A stretch of 13,768 bases of DNA from JAZDLC01 sp043802345 (GTDB lineage: Bacteria; Planctomycetota; B15-G4; JADJEK01), in assembly GCA_043802345.1 (NCBI GenBank), contig JAZDLC010000498.1:1-13768 (forward strand), written 5' to 3'. The notes under the pieces are model-generated. The model was not told where the DNA came from, did not search any database, and saw only the letters and a program-made list of their open reading frames with translations. Both the position numbers and the translations under genes were made by a program. Shown here one piece after another: positions 6,211 to 12,549 of the stretch (positions are counted from its first letter, which is position 1; each line of letters begins with the position of its first letter).

Positions 6211-7100
6211 CCGGACCCACCCTTGAGGTAGAGCGAGCGATAGATGTCCACCAGGCTGGGCCGGTTGTACTCGAGCGATTCCACCCCGAGGGTGGCGAGG
6301 GCGTGGAGCACCGGCTCCACCGGTCCCTCCACCCGCAACACGAATTGCGGGCCCTCCCGGCGCACCTCGGTGACGCTCTCGATCCCGGTCAGATCAGGCG
6401 CGGCCCCTTCATGGAACGAAACCCGCAGCGTGTGCCGGAAGCGGTCTCTCGTCCGCGAGATCGTCTCCGGGTCGATGATCCTCCCCCGATCGATGAAGAC
6501 GATCCGGTGGCAGATCCGCTCGACCTCTTCCAGAATGTGGGAGGAAAGCAGGACGCCCCTGCCGAGCCGGTTCTGTTCCGCCAGCATGTCGGCGACGAGC
6601 ACCTGGCTGGTCGGATCAAGCCCCTTGGTCGGCTCGTCCAGGATCAGCAGGTCACCACCGACGGAGAAGGCCTGGATCAACCCCAGCTTCTGCCGCATCC
6701 CGGTGGAGTAATCCTTCACCTTCTTCTTCAGCGGCAGGTCGAACTGGTCCGAGAGCCTCTTGGCCTGTTGCCGGTCGGCTTGTTGATAGAAGGAGAGGCA
6801 GAACTCGAGGAACTTACCGCCGGTCAGGTTGCGGTAGAACCCAAGGTCTCCTGGTAGATATCCGACCCGGCGCCGGATGGGGACTGAATACCTACGGATA
6901 TCGAGACCCAGAACTCGTGCGGATCCCGAACTGGGCCGGGCAATGCCCAGCAGCATCTTCATGAAGGTCGACTTCCCGGCCCCGTTCGGTCCGATGAAGC
7001 CAAGGGTTTCGTTCTGACCCAAGCTCAGGTTCGCTCCATCTACAGCCAGGAGCTTGCCGTACCGCTTGGTCAGACCCTCCGTCTCGATGCTGCCGGACAT
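6207..7100 (-). CDS. ABC-2 transporter ATP-binding protein
   Basis: A 297-aa ABC ATPase of the CcmA/BcrA-like export class. From the ATG at 7100 it has Walker A GPNGAGKST (37-45), the YLPGD segment near 81-85 at the Q-loop position, signature YSTGMRQ (131-137), Walker B LLILDEPT (151-158) and the H-loop in SSHILEEV (His188). About 75 C-terminal residues after the nucleotide domain contain FVLRVEGPVEPVLHAL. This resembles the small regulatory tail common in this class. All catalytic motifs are intact. The start is ambiguous: a GTG at 7118 would add six residues but has no Shine-Dalgarno. The ATG at 7100 has a close AGAAGGG. The propeller gene upstream ends 28 bp before this start with no terminator between, and the permease follows with a 4-nt overlap. 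The three genes probably form one operon. Confidence 0.95.
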   Translation of the reverse strand: MSGSIETEGLTKRYGKLLAVDGANLSLGQNETLGFIGPNGAGKSTFMKMLLGIARPSSGSARVLGLDIRRYSVPIRRRVGYLPGDLGFYRNLTGGKFLEFCLSFYQQADRQQAKRLSDQFDLPLKKKVKDYSTGMRQKLGLIQAFSVGGDLLILDEPTKGLDPTSQVLVADMLAEQNRLGRGVLLSSHILEEVERICHRIVFIDRGRIIDPETISRTRDRFRHTLRVSFHEGAAPDLTGIESVTEVRREGPQFVLRVEGPVEPVLHALATLGVESLEYNRPSLVDIYRSLYLKGGSG

Positions 7101-7128
7101 GCCCTTCTGTTCCGGCACAGAGTCAGTT

Positions 7129-8781
7129 CTACGGGGTGACCGTGAGCCTGAGGTAGTTGTCGATCTCCTTCACCGGCCCGGTGCGGGCGGCCTGGGTGAA
7201 CACAGTAAGGCCCACGATGCCCGGGTTGTTCGGTACGAGCACCGGGACGGAAAGAGTTCCCGAGGCCGGAACCGGGGCGAGGGGCGTGGGCGGAATCACC
7301 AGCAGTGTATTGTCAAGCCACCACAGTCCGGAGAAGCTGCCGATCGTCACGCCAGCAGGCAGCAGTCCCAGGCTGACAGCGAACCAGACCGGGTCGCCCA
7401 CCGCTCCGTTGAAGTTCAGATTGTTGAGCCGGTTGATCGAAGGAGTGCCGCTCAGCCAATATCCCTGGCCGCCATTGTCGAGGCTGTATCCCTCGCCCCC
7501 GTTGCCGAACGTATTCGCGTGGACCGCCTTGGTGCCGGCCACCACGAACTGGCCATCGCCCGACATGTCGACGCTGTAGCAGGAGCCGGGAGTGTCGATG
7601 CTGTTGACGATGACTCCGGTGTTCCGGTCAAAGACCAGGACTTCCGGATGCGCGCTCAACTGAGCGCCCCACGAACCGACGGCGATCCGCTTGCCATCGT
7701 CCGAGAGGGAGACTTCCTGACCCACGTCCTGGAACGACCCTCCGCCCAGATTGTGGTAGGTCCAGAGCAGGGTGGCGCTGGTCGACGAGAGCGACCAGCA
7801 GTAGACCTTGAAGTTGGCGTAGGTCGTCGCGTCCCGGCCGGTGCAGACAAACGTCGTTCCGTCCGCCGAAACGTCGCAGGCGTCGTAAACGCCGAAACCG
7901 AACGAGGTGTCGTTGTAGGTCAGAATCCTCGAGTAGGTGCCGCCGTTGTCTTTCCAGACCCCCACGTCGAATCCGCCGCGGCCCCAGGTGCCGCCATTCT
8001 TGTTGATCGAGTGGGCGTCATGCGAAACAGTGGATCCGTCCTGGTGCAGCAGGGTGCCGGTCGCCACGTCGTACACGAAGTTTGTGGTGCCGCTCGCGAT
8101 GAGAACCGTCGAGCCGTCGCCCGAGATGTCGTGATGACGGAAGGAGCTGCCAGCGCCGACCAGAGTGGTCAGGTAGGTGAGCGTCTGATCGTACACGTCG
8201 ACGGCGGCGTTGCCGCCGGCGTCGGTGTAGCCGACCGCCACGCGGGTGCCGTCATCGCTGATCCGGATCTCCTGGACATTCGTGGTGACGAGACTGAGCG
8301 GAGTGGCGCTGTAGCCGGTGTAGTACCGGATCTCCTTTACTCCGGAAGTGGAATTGCTCCAGACGACGGCGCAGGCCGGCGACTTGTCCGCGGCCGCAAC
8401 CTGAATGGAAACCGAACTCCCGGTCAGGTCGACGTCCTCGTAGATCGGGGTGGGTGGCGAGGTCTCCGTGGGAGCGAGGAACGAGAGCCTCTCTCCGTTC
8501 AGAGTCTGGCCCAGCCAGTCCATGGTGCCGAAGTTGCCGATGCCCGCCGAGCTGGTGATCCAGGGCGTGGCGCCGGGGTTGGGATAGACCCAGCGCAGGC
8601 CGGGTGAGGTGGGGTTCGGATTGAACAAGGGAGGCGTGACGAGCTCGGGTGAAATCGGTCCAGCACGGTCCACCGTGAACACGCCGTCCGGCGTCACCAC
8701 GCTTTCCGTCCGGATCTGCTGGGAGTAAGCCACGCTGGTGAGAGACAGGAGGAAGCAGATGCTTGTCAGATGCGCTCGCAT
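7129..8781 (-). CDS. Secreted beta-propeller protein, paralogue A
   Basis: A 550-aa exported protein with no recognised enzyme motif. The signal peptide MRAHLTSICFLLSLTSVAYS is followed by a mature N-terminus at about QQ21. The core has spaced repeats of the form (I/V/L)S.DG...(V/A).G: IRISDDGTRVAVG (172-184), HDISGDGSTVLIASG (217-231), CDVSADGTTFVCTG (302-315), VSLSDDGKRIAVG (357-369) and VDMSGDGQFVVAG (404-416). This is the WD40/PD40-like pattern, so a periplasmic or extracellular beta-propeller is likely. A separate C-terminal beta-domain (about 500-550) has NPGIVGLTVFTQ and ends NYLRLTVTP. It resembles short C-terminal domains of planctomycete secreted proteins (from memory). Start: ATG 8781, supported by the signal peptide and AGGGAAG 7 nt upstream; a longer frame to 8841 is non-hydrophobic. 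It is roughly three-quarters identical by eye to paralogue B. Its stop lies 28 bp before an ABC ATPase gene. Confidence 0.9.
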   Translation of the reverse strand: MRAHLTSICFLLSLTSVAYSQQIRTESVVTPDGVFTVDRAGPISPELVTPPLFNPNPTSPGLRWVYPNPGATPWITSSAGIGNFGTMDWLGQTLNGERLSFLAPTETSPPTPIYEDVDLTGSSVSIQVAAADKSPACAVVWSNSTSGVKEIRYYTGYSATPLSLVTTNVQEIRISDDGTRVAVGYTDAGGNAAVDVYDQTLTYLTTLVGAGSSFRHHDISGDGSTVLIASGTTNFVYDVATGTLLHQDGSTVSHDAHSINKNGGTWGRGGFDVGVWKDNGGTYSRILTYNDTSFGFGVYDACDVSADGTTFVCTGRDATTYANFKVYCWSLSSTSATLLWTYHNLGGGSFQDVGQEVSLSDDGKRIAVGSWGAQLSAHPEVLVFDRNTGVIVNSIDTPGSCYSVDMSGDGQFVVAGTKAVHANTFGNGGEGYSLDNGGQGYWLSGTPSINRLNNLNFNGAVGDPVWFAVSLGLLPAGVTIGSFSGLWWLDNTLLVIPPTPLAPVPASGTLSVPVLVPNNPGIVGLTVFTQAARTGPVKEIDNYLRLTVTP

Positions 8782-8788
8782 AGATTGT

Positions 8789-8795
8789 CTTCCCT
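8789..8795 (-). promoter_or_regulatory. Shine-Dalgarno of propeller paralogue A
   Basis: AGGGAAG on the minus strand lies 7 nt before the ATG at 8781. Paralogue B has AGGGAGA at 10598-10592, 6 nt before its ATG, so the element was kept after duplication. Confidence 0.7.
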
Positions 8796-8836
8796 GAAAG
8801 TAGTGGAACGGCCAAGAACGAAAACCAAGACCCCGG

Positions 8837-8845
8837 ATCATACCA
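8837..8845 (-). promoter_or_regulatory. Extended -10 promoter (TGGTATGAT) of propeller A
   Basis: TGGTATGAT on the minus strand is an extended -10 (TGn followed by TATGAT, five of six consensus bases). It lies 55 nt before the start codon. The identical element sits at the matching distance (54 nt) before paralogue B. Sequence similarity between the two copies stops just upstream of it. No -35 is evident. It would drive the propeller A-ATPase-permease operon. Confidence 0.6.
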
Positions 8846-8920
8846 GATCAAGGAGGCTGAAGGCACGCCTCTCCCAGGCGGGCGGGAAAGGGTGCTCGCG
8901 CGTCCGACGGTGCGCCGCCC

Positions 8921-10585
8921 TCACTGGGTGATCGTGAGCCTGAGGTAGTTGTCGATCTCCTTCACCGGCCCGCTGCGGGCTGTCTGGGCGAACACGGTGA
9001 GGCCCACGAGGCCCGGGTTTGGCGGAAGGGTCACCAAGGCAGGCAAGGTCCCCCCCGGGGAGCTGAGGTAACCGATGAATCCCACGGGAATGAGCGTCAA
9101 GGTCGGATCGAGCCACCAGAGTCCGGAGTAGCCATGGATCGGTATGCCCGTCGGCCGCAACCCCAGGCTGGCGCTCATCCAAACCGGATCGCTGGGCGCT
9201 CCCCTGAAGGCAAGCGTACAGGTGCGGCCGATGGACGGAGTGCCGGCCAGGAAGAACCCCTGGCCGCCGTTGTCGAGGCTGTACCCGTCGCCACCGTCAC
9301 CGAAGACGTTCGCGTGGACTGCCTTGGCGCCGACCACCACGAACTGGCCATCGCCCGACATGTCGACGCTGTAGCAGGAGCCGCGAGTGTCGACACTGTG
9401 GACGATGTTGCCGGTGGCACGGTCGAACACCATGACTTCCGGGTGTGCGTCGAACTCATCTCCCCAGGAGCCGACGGCAATCAGCTTGCCGTCATCCGAG
9501 ATGGAGACCTCCTGACCCACATCCTGGTACGAGCCTGTGCCCGCGCAGTCGAAGGTCCAGAGCAAGGTGGCGCTGGTGGAAGACAGAGACCAGCAGTAGA
9601 CCCGGAAGTGGGCGGTGGTCGTCGCGTCTCTTCCCGCGACAGCGAACGTCGTTCCGTCCGCCGAGACGTCGCAGGCGTCGTAGATGCCGAAGCCGAACGA
9701 GGTGTCGCTGAAGGTCAGGATCCTCGAGTAGGTGCCGCCGCTGTCCTTCCAGACCCCCACGTCGAAGCCGCCGCGGCCCCAGGTGTCGCCGTCGTTGTCG
9801 ATCGAGTGGGCGTCCGTCGAGACCGTGGAAGCATCCTGGTGCAGCAGGCTGCCGGTGGCCACGTCGTACACGAAGTCCGTGGTGCCGCTCGCGATGAGAA
9901 CGGTCGAGCCGTCGCCCGAGATGTCGTGATGTCGGAAAGAGCTGCCGGCGCCGACCAGTGTGGTCAGATAGGCCACATTCTCGTCAAACATGTCGACGGC
10001 GGCGTCTCCGCTGGCGTCGGTGTAGCCGGCCGCAACCCGGGTGCCGTCATCACTGATCCGGATCTCCTCGACGTTCGCTCCCAGGTGCACGAGCGGAGTG
10101 GCGCTGTATCCGGAATAGTACCGGATCTCGTTCGCGCCGGTCGTGGTGTTGCGCCAGGCGACGGCGCAGGCCGGCGCCTTGTCCGCGGCCGCGACCTGAA
10201 TGGAGATCGAACTCCCGGTCAGATCCGGATCTTCATAGATCGGGCTTGCTGAGAGGGGGAACTCCGTCGGCGCGAGGAGCGATACCCGCTCTCCGTTCAG
10301 ATTCTGGCCCAGCCAGTCCATGGTGCCGAAGTTCCCGATGCCCACCGACTCGGTGATCCAGGGCGTGGCGAGGGGGTTGGGATACCTCCAACGCACGCTG
10401 GGCAAGCTCGGGTTTGGGTTCGACCAGGGCGGCGTGACGGGCTCGGGTGAAAGCAGCGCCCATCGGGTCTGTTCCACCGTGAAGACGCCATCCGGCGTGA
10501 CCACGCTTTCCCTTCGAACCTGCTGGGAGTAGGCCACGCTGGTGAGAGACAGGAGGAAGCAGAGACCGGTCATGGGTGTTCGCAT
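8921..10585 (-). CDS. Secreted beta-propeller protein, paralogue B
   Basis: A 554-aa tandem paralogue of the downstream propeller gene. It has the near-identical signal peptide core GLCFLLSLTSVAYS and the same five (I/V)S.DG repeats: IRISDDGTRVAAG (175-187), HDISGDGSTVLIASG (220-234), CDVSADGTTFAVAG (305-318), VSISDDGKLIAVG (360-372) and VDMSGDGQFVVVG (407-419). Both copies keep WGRGGFDVGVWKD, KAVHAN and GYSLDNGGQG, so these are probably structural or ligand-contacting. Divergence is greatest at about 452-520, before the C-terminal NPGLVGLTVFAQ domain. The ATG at 10585 is chosen because of the signal peptide and the AGGGAGA 6 nt upstream; the open frame to 10717 crosses its own promoter. An in-frame ATG at 10573 (residue 5) is possible. 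Its stop is 139 bp before the start of paralogue A, which has its own promoter. No catalytic function can be assigned. Confidence 0.9.
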   Translation of the reverse strand: MRTPMTGLCFLLSLTSVAYSQQVRRESVVTPDGVFTVEQTRWALLSPEPVTPPWSNPNPSLPSVRWRYPNPLATPWITESVGIGNFGTMDWLGQNLNGERVSLLAPTEFPLSASPIYEDPDLTGSSISIQVAAADKAPACAVAWRNTTTGANEIRYYSGYSATPLVHLGANVEEIRISDDGTRVAAGYTDASGDAAVDMFDENVAYLTTLVGAGSSFRHHDISGDGSTVLIASGTTDFVYDVATGSLLHQDASTVSTDAHSIDNDGDTWGRGGFDVGVWKDSGGTYSRILTFSDTSFGFGIYDACDVSADGTTFAVAGRDATTTAHFRVYCWSLSSTSATLLWTFDCAGTGSYQDVGQEVSISDDGKLIAVGSWGDEFDAHPEVMVFDRATGNIVHSVDTRGSCYSVDMSGDGQFVVVGAKAVHANVFGDGGDGYSLDNGGQGFFLAGTPSIGRTCTLAFRGAPSDPVWMSASLGLRPTGIPIHGYSGLWWLDPTLTLIPVGFIGYLSSPGGTLPALVTLPPNPGLVGLTVFAQTARSGPVKEIDNYLRLTITQ

Positions 10586-10639
10586 GGAGCGTCTCCCTGA
10601 AGTGGCTGGAACGGCCTGGAACGAGAACCGGCGACCCGC

Positions 10640-10648
10640 ATCATACCA
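10640..10648 (-). promoter_or_regulatory. Extended -10 promoter (TGGTATGAT) of propeller B
   Basis: On the minus strand TGGTATGAT lies 54 nt before the ATG at 10585. It is identical to the element of paralogue A, followed by a similar leader (both contain GGCCGTTCCA and the same Shine-Dalgarno region). It lies at the truncated 5' edge of the plus-strand remnant. Confidence 0.6.
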
Positions 10649-10650
10649 TT

Positions 10651-11304
10651 GGGGGCGGGTCGAGCGGACGACTCTTCGCGAGAGCTGGCCTGCGCGGACT
10701 CGCGAACGACGCGGCATCCCGCACGAGCTTCGACGGCCAGGCGTGGTCCGATCCCACCCAGGTCACCTTCGACGATGCCCACTTCGACACCCAGTCCCAT
10801 CCGCTGCGTTCGGGAGTTCCGGGACGGGTCATTCTCGGCTGGTCGCACCAGGACAGCGCGACTCCCTATGTCGATCACGACGTCTGGGTCGATCCCGATC
10901 TACCGCTCCCGCTCCCCCTGTGGCTCGATGGCGATACGATCTCCGCGTCCACGGGGGGCGCGGCGACTTTCGCGCTGGATGCCGGGAGCGCGAATGCGGG
11001 AAGGGAGTACGTGGTCTCCGGATCGCTCAGCGTGACGTCCCCCGGCTTCCCCCTGCCGGGCGGCCTCGCCACGCTCCCGCTGAACTTCGATGTGTTCTTC
11101 CAGTTCGTCCTCGCGAACCTCAACACGCCGATCTGCGCCGACTTCCTCGGCACGCTGGATGCTTCCGGACGGGCCACGGCCACGTTCGACACCCTGGGAC
11201 CCCTGCCCCCCGTGGCGGTCGGGGTCGATGTCTACTTCGCCTATGCGCTCCGGAGACCGTACGAATTCGTCTCGAATCCGGTCATCGTGACGATCATTCC
11301 CTGA
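10651..11304 (+). pseudogene. 5'-truncated remnant of a secreted protein (C-terminal part)
   Basis: The open frame reads DPTQVTF.....HFDTQS and ILGWSHQDSA..YVDHDVW (about 10750-10890). A beta-rich C-terminal domain follows (about 10924-11301) with SASTGGAATFALDAGSANAG, LNFDVFFQFVLANLNTP and DFLGTLDASGRATATFD, ending FVSNPVIVTIIP. From memory this domain type is common at the end of exported planctomycete proteins, which normally have a signal peptide and a longer sensor/repeat region. Here neither is present. The only in-frame start codon far enough upstream is a GTG at 10576, inside the antisense of propeller B's signal peptide. The real 5' end therefore seems lost, near the promoter edge of propeller B. 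It could still be expressed as a short ORF, but I judge it a remnant. Its TGA directly abuts the stop codon of the convergent SDR gene. Confidence 0.6.
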
Positions 11305-12462
11305 TTACCGGGGCGCCGGCTCCTTCTTCGCTTCCTTGGCGTGCCACTTGGCCAGGAGATCGGCTTCGCGGGCCGGCTTCATGCCGTAGACCTTCCACTC
11401 GTACTCCTTCCCCCGGGTCTCGAAGTGCCAGTCGGCGGTCTCCTGGATGGTCTCGGCGATCGGCCGGAACTTCATCCCGGCGGCGAGCCCTTGCTTGTTG
11501 CAGAAGCGGTGGGAGAGAGGAGGAGGCAACCAGAACGGGAGTTCGGTGAACGGCTGGACCTGATTCTCCAGCAGGAATTCCTCGGAGACATAGGTGAAGG
11601 AGCAGTTGGCACCGAGCACGATCTTGCACCCGTGCACCAGCTCCTGAAGCGTGACCTTGCCATCGAAACCGATGGAGTTGAAGATACCGCTCTTCTGCTG
11701 CTCGCCGAACTCGATGCTGAAGAGCCCCAGGTCCCGGACGTCGGTGAACTGAACCCCCAGGTCGGGAGCATCCGGGACGAGAATCTCGCCGCCCTGCGTG
11801 GTGCGCACCACCCAGTACGGCAGCCGGTCGGAGGGGTCGTTCCGGCCGGCGATGACGCCCGGGCGCAGGACCGTCACCCTTCCTGGCAGGAGGTCCTCCA
11901 GAGCCTGCTCGGAGAGCGCCTTGAGAGGGCCGTAGAACCGGCCGCCCCCGACCCGGTAGACATCTCCGATCTTCTGCACCTTGCTCACGTCCTCGTCGGA
12001 GATCTCCCCCAGGGGCGCGTTCTCGTCGACAAGGTACTGGTCGCCGTCCGCGTAGACAGAGCAGGTGGAGATCATCACGTACTGCCCGATTCGATCCCCG
12101 ACCATCGCCGCGGCCTCCTCGGCGTGGGAGGGGAGGTAGCAGGAAGTGTCCACCACCAGATCCCACTCCCCCTCCGCGAGGGCGTCCAGGTCGCCGGTGT
12201 CCCGGTCGCCCACGAGCTTCTCCAGGTCCGGGTAGAGGTGGGGGTTCGACTTCCCCCGGTTGAACAGCGTGACTTCAAAGCCCCGTTCGAGGGCGGCATC
12301 CACCACGGCCGGGCCCAGGAAGTTGGTCCCGCCCAGGACCAGCACGCGCTTGCCGCTCCCGCCCTTCCGGCCCCTTCTCGCTGCCAGGCTGCGCGCGCCG
12401 AACGCACCGAGGACGGGAAGGGCCAGGCCGGCGCCGAGGAACTGCCTGCGGGAGTGCTTCAT
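11305..12462 (-). CDS. Tat-exported atypical SDR / NAD-dependent epimerase-dehydratase-like protein
   Basis: A 385-aa protein. The N-terminus SRRQFLG (4-10) followed by AGLALPVLGAFGA is a twin-arginine signal. This fits a protein exported folded with its nicotinamide cofactor. The Rossmann start is RVLVLGGTNFLG (39-50), with the GGTxFxG variant of the SDR glycine motif. It is followed by VTLFNRG (64-70), ISTCSVYAD (131-139) and the YxxxK pair Tyr177/Lys181 in FYGPLKALSE. VLRPGVIAGRNDPSDR (198-213) and VQFTDVRDLG (237-246) are conserved in extended SDR epimerase-like proteins. The likely role is NAD(P)-dependent sugar epimerase or dehydratase chemistry in the periplasm; the substrate is unknown. 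The start is ATG 12462, fixed by the Tat motif, with a weak GTGAGG about 11 nt upstream. The gene diverges from a secreted sulfatase with 87 bp between starts, suggesting a shared theme of extracytoplasmic glycan metabolism. Confidence 0.9.
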   Translation of the reverse strand: MKHSRRQFLGAGLALPVLGAFGARSLAARRGRKGGSGKRVLVLGGTNFLGPAVVDAALERGFEVTLFNRGKSNPHLYPDLEKLVGDRDTGDLDALAEGEWDLVVDTSCYLPSHAEEAAAMVGDRIGQYVMISTCSVYADGDQYLVDENAPLGEISDEDVSKVQKIGDVYRVGGGRFYGPLKALSEQALEDLLPGRVTVLRPGVIAGRNDPSDRLPYWVVRTTQGGEILVPDAPDLGVQFTDVRDLGLFSIEFGEQQKSGIFNSIGFDGKVTLQELVHGCKIVLGANCSFTYVSEEFLLENQVQPFTELPFWLPPPLSHRFCNKQGLAAGMKFRPIAETIQETADWHFETRGKEYEWKVYGMKPAREADLLAKWHAKEAKKEPAPR

Positions 12463-12533
12463 CTGTGTGTCGCCTCACTTGATCGGAATGTGCCTTGCCC
12501 CTGAGACGTTGCAGACGACCGGGGCGTTTGGGC

Positions 12534-12542
12534 TGTTACGAT
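12534..12542 (+). promoter_or_regulatory. Candidate extended -10 (TGTTACGAT) of the sulfatase gene
   Basis: TGTTACGAT (TGn plus TACGAT) ends 7 nt before the ATG at 12550. The expected transcription start would coincide with the start codon. No Shine-Dalgarno is present, so a leaderless mRNA is likely. Confidence 0.4.
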
Positions 12543-12549
12543 CTCGGGC

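Larger units (their letters stand above)
7129..10648 (-). repeat. Tandem gene duplication including promoter and leader
   Basis: The unit 8921-10648 (promoter, leader, signal peptide, propeller, C-terminal domain) matches the unit 7129-8845 in the same orientation. A 50-nt stretch is identical (7539-7588 and 9334-9383). A stretch near 8083-8135 matches B with one mismatch. Other parts, especially before the C-terminal domain, differ strongly, so the divergence is uneven along the gene. Confidence 0.85.

Noticed and set aside
7054..8607. Plus-strand open frame (517 codons) opposite propeller A, with a similar one (9134-10252) opposite propeller B
   Set aside because: The similarity between the two antisense translations follows from the duplication of the sense genes. 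The translations are Arg/Gly/Val/Ala-rich, have no signal peptide or motif, and both overlap genes with signal peptides and Shine-Dalgarno sites.
11341..12504. Plus-strand open frame (387 codons) opposite the SDR gene
   Set aside because: Antisense shadow. The sense strand has a Tat signal, a Rossmann motif and YxxxK.
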